Under the pieces are notes generated by a model. It saw only the letters and a program-made list of their open reading frames with translations. It searched no databases and was not told where the DNA came from. The translations under genes and the position numbers were made by a program. Of a DNA stretch of 64,000 nucleotides, positions 8,648 through 17,381 are shown piece after piece (position 1 is the first letter of the stretch; each line of letters opens with the position of its first letter). Origin of the DNA: Prevotella sp. GTDB lineage: Bacteria; Bacteroidota; Bacteroidia; Bacteroidales; Bacteroidaceae. The DNA lies in assembly GCA_016286995.1 (NCBI GenBank), contig JAEEVA010000007.1, positions 36,168-100,167 on the forward strand, in the 5' to 3' direction.

Positions 8648-9796
8648 ATGGAAAAAGTGATAGAAATAAGACGAATGGAAGGACTGAAGGGACTCAAGGA
8701 GTTCGTACAGTTCCAATATGATTTATATCGTGACTGCCCACACGCAGTACCGTTCCTGTTCTCTGATGAGATGAACACCCTGCGCAGCGATAAGAATGCT
8801 GCCTTCGATTTTTGCGAGGCCGAATACTTTATGGCCTACCGCGACGGCCAGGCCGTAGGACGTGTGGCTGCCATCATCAACCGTCGTGCTAACGAGCGGT
8901 GGGATAAGAAGCAGGTACGCTTCGGCTGGTTCGACTTCGTGGACGACGTTGAGGTTTCGAAGAAGCTGCTGGAAACAGTAGAGCAGTGGGGCCTTGAGCG
9001 TGGCATGACGGAAATTGCCGGTCCGTTGGGCTTCACCGATATGGATCGCGAGGGTCTGCTCATCGAAGGCTACGACTGCGACACCACGATGTATGTCAAC
9101 TATAACTATCCCTATTACGTCACCCATATCGAGACATTAGGCTTCGAGAAAGACAACGACTACGTAGAGTGCAGGGTGAAGGTGCCCGAGCGAGTGCCCG
9201 ACAAGTTCCATAAGATTGCTGCCATGATTGGCAAGCGCTATAATCTGCAGGTGAAGAAGTTTACCCGTAAGGAACTGCTGAGTGGCGGTAAGGGTCGTGA
9301 GGTGTTTGATATCATCAATGCTACCTATAAAGATTTGTACGGCTATTCGCAGTTGAGCGACCGTCAGATTAACCAGCTGGTAAACCAATATATCAAGATT
9401 GCCGACCTAAATTTGGTGACTGCCGTTGAGGACTGGAATACACCGGAGCACAAGATGGTGGGCTTTGGCATTACCTTCCCGTCGTTCACCTCGGCATTAC
9501 GCAAGACGCGTGACGGTCGTCTGCTACCCTTCGGCTGGTGGCACTTGTTGCGTACGCTGAAGTGGCACAAGACCGACGTCGTCGACTTGTTGCTGATAGG
9601 CGTGCTGCCCGAATACCGTGCGAAGGGTGCTAACTCGATCATCTTCGACGACTTGATACAATGGTTTCAACGTTATAATTTCGAATGGGCAGAAACGGGA
9701 CCACAGATGGAGAGCAACGAGGGTGTGCTGTCGCAGTGGCAATATCTGGATGCCCATATTAACCGCAAACACAGATGCTATAGGAAAGCTTTGTGA
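8648..9796 (+). CDS. N-acetyltransferase-like protein (GNAT-type fold likely)
   Basis: 382 residues, cytosolic, no signal peptide. ATG at 8648 is 8 bases after the -7 box. The central and C-terminal parts resemble GNAT-superfamily proteins (a core near VDLLLIGVLPEYRAKGANS, residues about 318-336, resembles an acetyl-CoA-binding turn). The N-terminus contains an FVQFQYDLYRDCPHAVPFL segment typical of a conserved Bacteroidota family annotated only as acetyltransferase or hypothetical. Substrate unknown. Monocistronic, converging with ispG four bases downstream. Confidence 0.75.
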   Translation: MEKVIEIRRMEGLKGLKEFVQFQYDLYRDCPHAVPFLFSDEMNTLRSDKNAAFDFCEAEYFMAYRDGQAVGRVAAIINRRANERWDKKQVRFGWFDFVDDVEVSKKLLETVEQWGLERGMTEIAGPLGFTDMDREGLLIEGYDCDTTMYVNYNYPYYVTHIETLGFEKDNDYVECRVKVPERVPDKFHKIAAMIGKRYNLQVKKFTRKELLSGGKGREVFDIINATYKDLYGYSQLSDRQINQLVNQYIKIADLNLVTAVEDWNTPEHKMVGFGITFPSFTSALRKTRDGRLLPFGWWHLLRTLKWHKTDVVDLLLIGVLPEYRAKGANSIIFDDLIQWFQRYNFEWAETGPQMESNEGVLSQWQYLDAHINRKHRCYRKAL

Positions 9797-9800
9797 ACTT

Positions 9801-11222
9801 TTAATTCTTCCTGTCTTCTGCAATCAGCTGCAGTAGGCGGTCGACGGCTTCTTCCTCGGGGATGTTCTTTTCCACACAGACCTTCTGCTTATAGAGGGAG
9901 ATTTTGCCGCGTCCGGCACCCACGTAGCCGTAGTCGGCATCGGCCATCTCGCCAGGACCATTCACGATGCAGCCCATGATACCAATCTTCAGGCCTACCA
10001 GGTGACTGGTGGCTGCTTTAATGCGGGCGATGGTGTCCTGAAGGTTGTAGAGCGTGCGGCCACAGCCAGGACAGGAAATGTATTCCGTCTTGGTGAACTT
10101 GATGCGGGCGGCCTGAAGGATGGCGTCGGACAAAGATTGAACATTGAACATTGAAGATTGAACATTGGGCTGCGCTGCAGGCATCGGAGCCAGGCGGATA
10201 ACGAGGTTGGTGGCTTTCTTGTCGATGAGCAGGGCGCCGACGGCCATGGCAGCGGTGAGCTGGAGCGTTTCCCAGTCTTCACGGGAGAACTGCGAAACAC
10301 TTGATAAATCAAGGGTGATGGTGTCGTCGTGGATGGAGGCTTCAGCTTCAGCACGGAGACGGGTGCAGAGGGGAATGAGGTCTACGAGCTTACGGGCAAC
10401 GGGGATTTCGCATTCGGGCTCTTCGGAGAGCGAAACGCGGATGGTGTCACCAATGCCCTCGGTAAGCAGGGCGCCAATGCCTACGGCACTCTTGATGCGG
10501 CCGTCCTCACCCTCGCCGGCTTCTGTGACGCCGAGGTGCAGGGGGTAGTGCATGTCTTCCTGGTCCATGGTCTTCACCAACAGGCGGACGGTGGTGACCA
10601 TCACGACGGTGTTCGAGGCCTTGATGCTGATGACTACATCGTCGAAATGTTCGCGGCGGCAGATGCGCAGGAATTCCATGCAGCTTTCGACAATACCCTC
10701 GGGGGTATCACCATAGCGCGACATGATGCGATCGCTGAGTGAGCCGTGGTTCACGCCTATGCGGATGGCGGTATGGTGCTCCTTGCAGATATTCAGGAAA
10801 GGCACGAGCTTCGCCTCAATCTTCTTCAGTTCCTCGGCATACTCCTCGTCGGTGTATTCCAAGTGCTTGAAGGTGCGGCCCGGGTCGACGTAGTTGCCTG
10901 GATTGATGCGTACCTTCTCGCAGTATTGTGCGGCCACGTCGGCGGTATGTGCCGTGAAGTGGACGTCGGCCACGAGGGGTGTTGTATAGCCATCGGCCTT
11001 CAGACGGGCCGAGATATTCTTCATGTTCTCGGCTTCGCGGGTACCTTGCGTGGTGAAACGCACCAGTTCGCCGCCAGCATCGATGATGCGCTTGGCCTGG
11101 GCCACACTGCCTTCGGTGTCGTTGGTGTCGGTCGTCGCCATCGACTGGATGCGGATGGGATTGTCACCGCCAATGGCGATGTTGCCGACGTGGACAACGC
11201 TGCTAATTCGTCTTGTACTCAT
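9801..11222 (-). CDS. ispG: 4-hydroxy-3-methylbut-2-enyl diphosphate synthase
   Basis: IspG (GcpE) converts MEcPP to HMBPP in the MEP isoprenoid pathway, using a [4Fe-4S] cluster. N-terminal TIM-barrel motifs include GDNPIRIQSMATTDTNDTEG and RINPGNYVDPGR. The cluster domain shows CPGCGRTLYNL and GIMGCIVNGPGEMADADYGY. At 473 residues it is longer than the E. coli-type enzyme because of a central insert, but it looks shorter than I expect for many Bacteroidota homologues. A five-heptamer element (10134-10168) encodes the linker PNVQSSMFNVQSL. The start overlaps the end of purE by 20 bases. Confidence 0.95.
   Translation of the reverse strand: MSTRRISSVVHVGNIAIGGDNPIRIQSMATTDTNDTEGSVAQAKRIIDAGGELVRFTTQGTREAENMKNISARLKADGYTTPLVADVHFTAHTADVAAQYCEKVRINPGNYVDPGRTFKHLEYTDEEYAEELKKIEAKLVPFLNICKEHHTAIRIGVNHGSLSDRIMSRYGDTPEGIVESCMEFLRICRREHFDDVVISIKASNTVVMVTTVRLLVKTMDQEDMHYPLHLGVTEAGEGEDGRIKSAVGIGALLTEGIGDTIRVSLSEEPECEIPVARKLVDLIPLCTRLRAEAEASIHDDTITLDLSSVSQFSREDWETLQLTAAMAVGALLIDKKATNLVIRLAPMPAAQPNVQSSMFNVQSLSDAILQAARIKFTKTEYISCPGCGRTLYNLQDTIARIKAATSHLVGLKIGIMGCIVNGPGEMADADYGYVGAGRGKISLYKQKVCVEKNIPEEEAVDRLLQLIAEDRKN
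10134..10168 (-). repeat. Five-heptamer element inside ispG
   Basis: Five phased 7-bp units (plus strand AGATTGA or ACATTGA) lie in the coding sequence between the barrel and iron-sulfur domains. The gene reads the complementary strand, which has no stop codon in any frame. Confidence 0.9.
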
Positions 11223-11709
11223 ATTTCACTTCTGCTAAATCCTTATTGGCCTTTTCAATCTTGGCACGCAGGCTTTCCTTGTAACTGCTTAGACGTATGG
11301 CAATGGCCTCGTCGCTGAGGGCCAGCATTTCGACGGCAAGAATGGCAGCATTCATGGCACCGTTGACGCCAACGGTGGCTACGGGGATGCCCGGCGGCAT
11401 CTGGATGATGCTCAGCATGGCGTCGAGACCGTCGAGCATGCCCTTGATGGGTACGCCGATGACGGGCAGTGTGGTGTTGGCGGCAATGACGCCAGGCAGT
11501 GCTGCAGCCATACCAGCAGCAGCAATGATGACGCGGATGCCACGCTGACTGGCATTCTTGGCAAACTGCTCTACCTCGGTTGGTGTACGGTGTGCCGAGA
11601 GGGCGTTGACTTCAAACGGTACCTGCATGTCGTTCAACAGTTGGCAGGCTTTCTCCATGACGGGCAGGTCAGAGGTGCTGCCCATGATGATGCTAACGAT
11701 TGGTTTCAT
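11203..11709 (-). CDS. purE: 5-(carboxyamino)imidazole ribonucleotide mutase
   Basis: 168 residues. PurE rearranges N5-CAIR to CAIR in purine synthesis. Diagnostic motifs are VSIIMGSTSDLPVMEKA at the N-terminus, NALSAHRTP (about 38-46) and IAAAGMAAALPGVIA. The extra C-terminal helix (LRAKIEKANKDLAE) is common in bacterial forms. The 3' end overlaps ispG by 20 bases, so the two are probably co-transcribed. Confidence 0.97.
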   Translation of the reverse strand: MKPIVSIIMGSTSDLPVMEKACQLLNDMQVPFEVNALSAHRTPTEVEQFAKNASQRGIRVIIAAAGMAAALPGVIAANTTLPVIGVPIKGMLDGLDAMLSIIQMPPGIPVATVGVNGAMNAAILAVEMLALSDEAIAIRLSSYKESLRAKIEKANKDLAEVKYEYKTN

Positions 11710-11752
11710 TGTTTCTTTTCTTCGTTATATCATAATAATGTGATGACGGCAA

Positions 11753-12373
11753 TTAAATGAATAAGATGGCGACGGCGGCGCAGACGAAGCCGACGCAGAA
11801 GCCGCCAACGACTTGCGAGAGGGAGTGCTGGCGCAGAATCATGCGGCTGGTGCCTACCATGCCGGCAACGATGATGACCAGACAAAGCCACCAGATGGGG
11901 TTGAAGCCCAGATAATAGGCAAAGGCAAAGAGTGCGCCGGCCACTCCGCCAATGGCTGCCGTATGGGTGGAAATCTTCCACCATACGTTGATGAGTGCGC
12001 AGAAGATCTGTACGGCCAGTGCTGCCACGATGATGGAACCCATGAAGTGCGGCATGTGCAGCTGTTCCATGACGTAGACGCAGGTGAAGTAGCTGACGAT
12101 GGAGAGGATGTATGGTATCATACGCTTCTCGCGGTGTCCCAGTTCAATGAGGTTCCAGCCCTGATAGCGGCGGTAGAGGTGGATGAGCAACGAGGGCAGG
12201 AGGATGGTGAACAGGTAGACCAGTACCAGCACCTGGATTTTGTACGACCAGGGAAACATGTTCAGGTAGCTGAACAGGAAGAGCAGGGCGATGCCGACAA
12301 TGGGCAGGTAGAACGGCGTGAACAGCATGCTCAGCAGTCGAGCGGTGAGGATTATTTGCTTTTGTCTTTTCAT
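11753..12373 (-). CDS. PAP2-superfamily integral membrane protein
   Basis: 206 residues with about six hydrophobic segments. Weak PAP2-phosphatase signatures remain: KISTHTAAIGG in place of PSGH, and SRMILRQHSLSQVVGGFCVG in place of the S-R-x5-H-x3-D motif, here with Gln instead of the last Asp. A lipid phosphatase role is possible, but the altered motifs make activity uncertain. Only 6 bases separate it from rpoN upstream, so they likely form one transcript. Confidence 0.7.
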   Translation of the reverse strand: MKRQKQIILTARLLSMLFTPFYLPIVGIALLFLFSYLNMFPWSYKIQVLVLVYLFTILLPSLLIHLYRRYQGWNLIELGHREKRMIPYILSIVSYFTCVYVMEQLHMPHFMGSIIVAALAVQIFCALINVWWKISTHTAAIGGVAGALFAFAYYLGFNPIWWLCLVIIVAGMVGTSRMILRQHSLSQVVGGFCVGFVCAAVAILFI

Positions 12374-12379
12374 TGTTTA

Positions 12380-13894
12380 TTATTTGCGGAGGCGGGCAAC
12401 GGGCAGGCCGAGCTGCTCGCGGTATTTGGCAACGGTGCGGCGGGCGATGGGGTAGCCCAATTCTGCCAGACGGTTCATCAGGGCCTCGTCGGAGAGCGGC
12501 TTGCGCTTGTCTTCGTGTTCGATGAGGTCGCGCAGGGCGACCTTGATTTCACGCGTCGACAGCTCCTCGCCGTCTTCTGTCACATAGCTGTCGCTGAAGA
12601 AGTAGCGCAGGGGGAATGTACCCCAGCGCGTCTGTACATATTTCGATTTCGACACACGCGAGATGGTGCTCAGGTCGTAGCCTGTGCGCTCGGCAATGTC
12701 TTTCAGTATCATGGGACGCAGCGAAGCCTCATCACCGTCCTCGAAGAAACGGTGTTGCCACTGGATGATGGCCTTCATGGTGTTGGTCAGCGTCTGATGG
12801 CGGGTGCGGATGGCGTCGATGAAACTTGCCGCAGCCTCCAGCTTACGTTTGGTGTATACCATCGCCTCCTTCATCTGCATGGTCTGCGGCTGTTTGCCCG
12901 ACTGGTAGTCCTTCAGAGCCTCGACAAATGACGGTGAAATGGCCAATTCTGGCACGTCGCCCGTATTCAGCGAGAAGGTTACGGTACCGTCGCTATGGGT
13001 ATCTACGATGAAATCGGGGGTAATCTGTTGCAAGGAGCGTCCTACGGTCTCGCTGATGCTGGCCCCTGGCTTGGGGTTCAGCTTGCGCAGTTCGGCGATG
13101 AGCACTTCTGTCTGCAAGTCGTTCAGCTTCAGTCCCTGCTGCAGGGCTTTCCAGTGTTTTTTGGTGAAGCGGTCGAAGTAGAGTTTCAGCGCTTTCTCCA
13201 TGAGCGTCTTAAGCTGTGACGGCTCGCGGCGCTCCACCTGTAGCAGCAGGCATTCCTGCAGGGTGCGTGCACCGATGCCTGCCGGGTCGAACTGTTGCAG
13301 CTCGTGCAGCACGTGTTCCACCTCTTTGGCTGTGACGTCGATGTTGTGGTAGATGGCCAGCTCATCGCTGATGGTGTCAAGCGGTTTTCGTAGCAGTCCG
13401 TCGTCGTCGAGTGAGCCAATCAGGTATTCCATCACGTCACGTTCACGCTCTGTCAGGTTGGCCATGTTCATCTGTTCCGTTAGCAGGTCGATGAAGGAGA
13501 TGGTCTGGCCGTACACAATCTCCTCGCGTTCCTCCTGTGACGACTGGCCGCTGTGGTATACTGGCAGGTCCTCGTCGTCGCGACCCAGCGACTCCAGGGC
13601 GGCATCGAGAGCCGACTGGCGCTCTTCTTTTTCGAAGGTGTCGGTAGTGTCAGGATTGTCCTGACTGTCAGAATTGTCGAGAGGGTCTAAAGAATCGAGG
13701 TTGTCTATGGGGTCGTCGGACGATATTTCCAGGGCAGGGTTGTCATCCATCTCGGCATTGATGCGTTCTTGCAGCTGGGCAATGGGCAGTTCGGTCAGCA
13801 CCGCCTGCAACAACTGCTGGTGGGTGATGGTCTGGGTCAGCTTCTGTTGCTGCTCCAACCGTTGTTCCTGCGTGAATTTCTGCTCCTGTGCCAT
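12380..13894 (-). CDS. rpoN: RNA polymerase sigma-54 factor
   Basis: 504 residues. Sigma-54 directs transcription from -24/-12 promoters with AAA activators. The N-terminus is Gln-rich (FTQEQRLEQQQKLTQTITHQ, region I), followed by an acidic region II (DNLDSLDPLDNSDSQDNPD) and the C-terminal RpoN box ARRTVAKYREQL near residues 484-495. A TACCTTTG box on the minus strand (13904-13911) lies 9 bases before the ATG, so the mRNA has almost no leader. No sigma-54 activator is encoded in this window. Confidence 0.97.
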   Translation of the reverse strand: MAQEQKFTQEQRLEQQQKLTQTITHQQLLQAVLTELPIAQLQERINAEMDDNPALEISSDDPIDNLDSLDPLDNSDSQDNPDTTDTFEKEERQSALDAALESLGRDDEDLPVYHSGQSSQEEREEIVYGQTISFIDLLTEQMNMANLTERERDVMEYLIGSLDDDGLLRKPLDTISDELAIYHNIDVTAKEVEHVLHELQQFDPAGIGARTLQECLLLQVERREPSQLKTLMEKALKLYFDRFTKKHWKALQQGLKLNDLQTEVLIAELRKLNPKPGASISETVGRSLQQITPDFIVDTHSDGTVTFSLNTGDVPELAISPSFVEALKDYQSGKQPQTMQMKEAMVYTKRKLEAAASFIDAIRTRHQTLTNTMKAIIQWQHRFFEDGDEASLRPMILKDIAERTGYDLSTISRVSKSKYVQTRWGTFPLRYFFSDSYVTEDGEELSTREIKVALRDLIEHEDKRKPLSDEALMNRLAELGYPIARRTVAKYREQLGLPVARLRK

Positions 13895-13903
13895 AATTCA
13901 CTG

Positions 13904-13911
13904 CAAAGGTA
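13904..13911 (-). promoter_or_regulatory. -7 box of rpoN promoter
   Basis: TACCTTTG on the minus strand, 9 bases before the rpoN start codon. I see no clear -33 TTG at the usual distance. Confidence 0.55.
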
Positions 13912-14014
13912 CGAATAAGTGCGCAAAAAGCAAAAGGAAAACCCGTTTTTCTTTTCTTTTTCTTTTAACTTGAAAAAAAACGTCGAAAAACTTGCATTTC
14001 CGCCATTTTTTTTG

Positions 14015-14022
14015 TAACTTTG
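14015..14022 (+). promoter_or_regulatory. -7 box before a small transcript
   Basis: TAACTTTG followed 4 bases later by ATG at 14027. It faces away from rpoN and drives a 250-bp region with no large gene. Confidence 0.5.
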
Positions 14023-14026
14023 CACT

Positions 14027-14161
14027 ATGGCTTTCGAGATTATTTCGTGTCTCGACATTCTATATTTTCCTATGCAGACCCTTCGCTCCGTATATGACGA
14101 ACGCCCGTACTACAATTGTGGTTCGGGCGCTCTGCATTTGTGGAGCGGACGCTCTGCATGA
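14027..14161 (+). CDS. Possible 44-residue leaderless small protein or start of an sRNA
   Basis: An ORF of 44 codons begins at the first ATG after the -7 box (MAFEIISCLDILYFPMQTLR at the start, ending WSGRSA). It has no recognisable domain. The spacing from the promoter equals that of ribD, which supports transcription but not translation. Downstream bases hold short palindromes (GTTTGCAC-C-GTGCAAAC near 14163) and a 19-bp hairpin. The region 14162-14313 contains no other gene; a noncoding RNA is equally likely. Confidence 0.3.
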   Translation: MAFEIISCLDILYFPMQTLRSVYDERPYYNCGSGALHLWSGRSA

Positions 14162-14236
14162 GTTTGCACCGTGCAAACACATCGTTTCCTTTATCCTTTC
14201 TATGCGTTTGCTCCGTGCAGACGAGCCACCTGCTTA

Positions 14237-14279
14237 CTTCAAGTGCCGCGTCTGATGGTTTCAGACGCGGCACTTGAAG
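14237..14279. terminator. Perfect 19-bp hairpin
   Basis: Arms 14237-14255 and 14261-14279 are exact reverse complements around a 5-base loop. It lies between the small plus-strand unit and the convergent fimbrillin-like gene, where a bidirectional terminator would fit. The flanking T tract is short. Confidence 0.65.
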
Positions 14280-14313
14280 CTTTTAGACGGGATGGAAAGA
14301 TGAATCTATTCCG

Positions 14314-15675
14314 TTATTTGTTAAACTTAACGGTCGTGACGGGGCGGAGAGCATTGCCTAACGTGTAACTACGATTCATTGTGCCAGCTGAGCCAGGTAA
14401 GCCACATTTGATAGCATCCCCATCCCTATAATAGTAGTTATGGTTGGCAATAGCATCATAACCAGATATAGTTTTTAATATCTGATTCACTGGCCCCATT
14501 GAAATACTTATTAGTTCGTCTCCAGTCGGCAATCGCCAGTTAGTAATACCATAGGTGTCATTTGCGTTGAATTCAGCAAGCGCATCTGAAATGACGGTCT
14601 TAAATTCTTCTTCATTTGGGAATGCCTCTCCTGAGATATCGACTTCTGTTTTGTTCAGTAGTGTTACATAGGTATATATTGCGTCGTCAGTAGAATTAAG
14701 AACGTATGCACCTTTGTAAACAGTACCAACCTCAGGTGCCGCACCTTCTTCTACCCCCTCTTCCTGGGTGCCTTGATTGCCGCCACCGTTGTCATTACCT
14801 GTGTCAACGGTTGTGCTGCCGTTGCTGCTGAAGGTGAACTCGATGGTGGTGGTGCCGTCCCAGGTTGCACCTGTGATGGTGCCGGTGAGGATGAGCTCGT
14901 CCTCGAAGGTGCCAGTGATGCGAATGTGCTTGTTGGCCTCAAGGGGTTGAGGACAGGAGTAGGAATAGCTGGTGGTGCTCTGGCCCGTGGTGAACTTCAC
15001 CGTGATGGTGGCATTGTCGGCTGCGGGCAGCATGTAGAGGTCGTCGTCGGTAATCTGCCACGTGGTGCCGTCGGCCTGTTCAGTGAGCGCGACGCCATAT
15101 TCGCCGCTTGTCGTGGTGTAGCTGCCGTTCAGCAGCAGGTTGTCGTAGAGGGGCGTGAAGGTAACGGCAACGGCATCTACCGTTGTCGGTACGTTGTTGA
15201 TGACGAGGTTCTGCAGGTGCATTACCTTTCTTATCATGGTGAGCGTCAGTGTGTTAGACTCGTTCTCAGACAACGTGATGGTGTTGCTGGCCGTCATCAG
15301 GTCACCGTGACGGGCCTCGCTGTTGAGCGTGATGACTGATGTTGCCACAGCGTTCTCCAGCGTGGGCAGGGTGTAGTCGCCGTCAGTAGCTCCGCCGACG
15401 GCATAGATGTGATAGGTGGCGGGGTCCAGATTGAACGACAACTCGTCGTTGTCGGATAGCAGTTGTTGGCGTCGCACACATTGTCCGTCGCTGTTCATGG
15501 CATAGACGGTGACGGGATAGCTCACCTTGGCGCTGTTTGCGTCAGCACGCGTCTGGACGGTCAGCTTGCTATTGCCTTCGGCGGCACCAGCCACTTCCAT
15601 ACTTTTCTCGCACGATGATAACAGTAAGGCAGCAATCAATGTGCAGCCAAAAATCGTCAGTTTCATTGTTTTCAT
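14314..15675 (-). CDS. FimB/Mfa2-like fimbrillin-family lipoprotein with C-terminal DUF1566-type domain
   Basis: 453 residues. Signal peptide with lipobox LIAALLLSSC (Cys about 22), so outer-membrane anchored. Residues about 35-275 have the FimB/Mfa2 pattern of minor fimbrial subunits (VTVYAMNSDGQ, YHIYAVGGATDG, the LTLTMIRKVMHLQ region). A low-complexity Gly/Asn/Glu linker (about 290-318) leads to a C-terminal domain with ITNWRLPTGDELISIS and GNALRPVTTVKF, typical of DUF1566/FISUMP-type modules. It could be a fimbrial tip adhesin. The next gene upstream is an exported unknown 21 bases away, likely the same operon. Confidence 0.7.
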   Translation of the reverse strand: MKTMKLTIFGCTLIAALLLSSCEKSMEVAGAAEGNSKLTVQTRADANSAKVSYPVTVYAMNSDGQCVRRQQLLSDNDELSFNLDPATYHIYAVGGATDGDYTLPTLENAVATSVITLNSEARHGDLMTASNTITLSENESNTLTLTMIRKVMHLQNLVINNVPTTVDAVAVTFTPLYDNLLLNGSYTTTSGEYGVALTEQADGTTWQITDDDLYMLPAADNATITVKFTTGQSTTSYSYSCPQPLEANKHIRITGTFEDELILTGTITGATWDGTTTIEFTFSSNGSTTVDTGNDNGGGNQGTQEEGVEEGAAPEVGTVYKGAYVLNSTDDAIYTYVTLLNKTEVDISGEAFPNEEEFKTVISDALAEFNANDTYGITNWRLPTGDELISISMGPVNQILKTISGYDAIANHNYYYRDGDAIKCGLPGSAGTMNRSYTLGNALRPVTTVKFNK

Positions 15676-15696
15676 ACTTATAGTAATCGTTTTTAG

Positions 15697-16677
15697 TTAT
15701 TCCCAGTAGGCGATGGTGCGGCGTTGCAGGACGGTGACCTGTTGTGTCTTCGCGTCCTTTTCCCAGTAGTTCAGCGTCATTGAGTTGCTGGTCCAGTTGC
15801 CGTTATCGTCACGGGTGATATAGTTATTGGTCATATTGATAGTCATGATGCATTCACCATCCTTGTTGTACACCTTCTGGAACTGCGTCAGCGGCTCGTC
15901 CTCACTATTGTATGTGTAGTCGTTGATGTAGCTGATGCCGGCTGCCGCGTTGACCAGCGTGCGGCGGACAAGACGGAACTGCTGGTCGTAGTCGTAGGTG
16001 ATGGTGCTGAAGCCGTCCTTCTCCTTCATGCGGGCACTGATGAGATAGCCGTAGCGGTTGTACATGCGGTCCACGAGGTCGGGATTGTCTATCATGCCGT
16101 TTTGGTTGAAGTGTAAGAACTGATCCTCAGCGACAGCATTCTCCGTTACCACCTCCTCTACGTCGGCGTGCAGGCCCATCGTGAGGGCATCCTTATAGAA
16201 CGGTACGGTGTTAAGGAAGAGGATGCGGATGTCGCGCGAGCCGTTGTCGTTGTCGACCACCGACATCTTGATGCTGCCGAAGTCGTCGATATAGAACCAC
16301 GTGTCGTCACGCTCCGACAGATGGCCGTAGTCCTGTTCCATCTTGTAACGGAAATACTGTAGGTTTCTCTCCAGCATCTCGTTGGTGCTGTACGGTCCGA
16401 TGGTGACGTATGCCGAGTTGACGAGCTTCGTCTCTGGTGTGATGCTAACCATGAGTTTGGCGCGGATGCCATAGAAGTTGCCGCGGAAGTAGTAGTCCTC
16501 GCCGTCGTCGGACTGTCCCCATTCCGCAAATTCCGCTTCCGTCAGCGCCTGGCGCAGCGAGTCTATAGGCCCCTCAATGGGAATGCCGTTCAGGCGGATA
16601 CTACGTGGATCTGTCAACGTCTGAGCACTTACTGTCAGCGCAAAAAGCAGCGCGAGATATGTCAAAATCTTCTTCAT
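15697..16677 (-). CDS. Exported protein of unknown function
   Basis: 326 residues from the ATG at 16677. I prefer this start to the one at 16695 because TATCTTTG (minus strand, 16685-16692) lies between them. Signal peptide MKKILTYLALLFALTVSAQ. The mature part is a mixed alpha/beta domain (about 20-180), followed by beta-hairpin repeats (TYDYDQQFRLVRRTLVNAA) reminiscent of Rhs-like or lipoprotein repeats. I do not recognise a family. Probably co-transcribed with the fimbrillin-like gene. Confidence 0.75.
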   Translation of the reverse strand: MKKILTYLALLFALTVSAQTLTDPRSIRLNGIPIEGPIDSLRQALTEAEFAEWGQSDDGEDYYFRGNFYGIRAKLMVSITPETKLVNSAYVTIGPYSTNEMLERNLQYFRYKMEQDYGHLSERDDTWFYIDDFGSIKMSVVDNDNGSRDIRILFLNTVPFYKDALTMGLHADVEEVVTENAVAEDQFLHFNQNGMIDNPDLVDRMYNRYGYLISARMKEKDGFSTITYDYDQQFRLVRRTLVNAAAGISYINDYTYNSEDEPLTQFQKVYNKDGECIMTINMTNNYITRDDNGNWTSNSMTLNYWEKDAKTQQVTVLQRRTIAYWE

Positions 16678-16684
16678 TGCGCTG

Positions 16685-16744
16685 CAAAGATACAAAATAA
16701 TTGATAATTGACAATTGATAATTGGTAATTATTTTGTAATTTTG
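16685..16744. promoter_or_regulatory. Palindromic divergent promoter pair
   Basis: The plus-strand promoter has TTG at 16715-16717 and TAATTTTG at 16737-16744. The minus-strand promoter has TTG at 16714-16712 and TATCTTTG at 16692-16685. Both spacers are 19 bases. The two -33 boxes abut as CAATTG (16712-16717), and both halves end in AATTATTTTGTANNTTTG. The middle is a five-heptamer element (16699-16733). Confidence 0.85.
16699..16733. repeat. Five-heptamer element in divergent promoter
   Basis: Five phased units of AATTGAT type (AATTGAT, AATTGAC, AATTGAT, AATTGGT, AATTATT). Its TTG and CAA trinucleotides serve as -33 boxes of both promoters. Confidence 0.85.
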
Positions 16745-16763
16745 CCGTCAAAAAGTCGCGGTC

Positions 16764-17381
16764 ATGAAGATATTTGCAGTAGGAATGAATTATATCCAGC
16801 ACAATAAAGAGCTGGATGGCGCGTTATATAAACCAGAGAAGCCCGTCATTTTCACCAAAGCCGACTCGGCGCTGTTGAAGGACCACAAGCCCTTCTTCAT
16901 CCCCGACTGGAGCGAACAGGTGGACTACGAGACGGAGCTGGTGGTACGGATCTGCCGGTTGGGCAAGAGCATCCCCGAACGCTTTGCCCACCGTTACTAT
17001 GACGCTGTCACCGTGGGCATCGACTTCACCGCCCGTGACCTGCAGCGCGAGGCCCGCAAGCAGGGACTCCCCTGGGAGATCTGCAAGGGTTTCGACGGTT
17101 CGGCAATCATAGGTGACTGGATAGAGAAAGACAAATTCCTCGATGTGCAGGCGTTGCACTTCCATCTGGACATCAACGGCCAGACGGTGCAGGAAGGCTG
17201 TTCGAGCGACATGCTCTACAAGATTGACGAGCTCATCAGCTATATCTCGCAGTATTTCACGCTGAAGACCGGCGACCTGCTCTATACAGGCACTCCGGTG
17301 GGCGTGGGGCCCGTGAAGATCAACGACCACTTGGAAGGGTGGCTCGAAGACAGAAAAGTATTGGAATTCAATTGCAAGTGA
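16764..17381 (+). CDS. Fumarylacetoacetate hydrolase family protein
   Basis: 205 residues, the single-domain FAH fold. Members hydrolyse, isomerise or decarboxylate beta-diketo or oxo acids using Mg2+. Metal-site-type residues are visible in VDYETELVV (about 52-60) and ICKGFDGSAIIGDW. The C-terminal GDLLYTGTPVGVGPVKINDH is the family signature. Substrate cannot be assigned. The stop overlaps the porU GTG start by 4 bases (GTGA), so the two genes are coupled. Confidence 0.9.
   Translation: MKIFAVGMNYIQHNKELDGALYKPEKPVIFTKADSALLKDHKPFFIPDWSEQVDYETELVVRICRLGKSIPERFAHRYYDAVTVGIDFTARDLQREARKQGLPWEICKGFDGSAIIGDWIEKDKFLDVQALHFHLDINGQTVQEGCSSDMLYKIDELISYISQYFTLKTGDLLYTGTPVGVGPVKINDHLEGWLEDRKVLEFNCK

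Noticed and set aside
11813..12931. 372-codon plus-strand ORF opposite the PAP2-like gene and rpoN
   Set aside because: Composition is that of an antisense shadow, and both minus-strand genes have firm motifs.
13992..14255. 87-codon ORF across the rpoN upstream region
   Set aside because: It starts before the -7 box and runs into the hairpin; the shorter frame from 14027 fits the promoter better.
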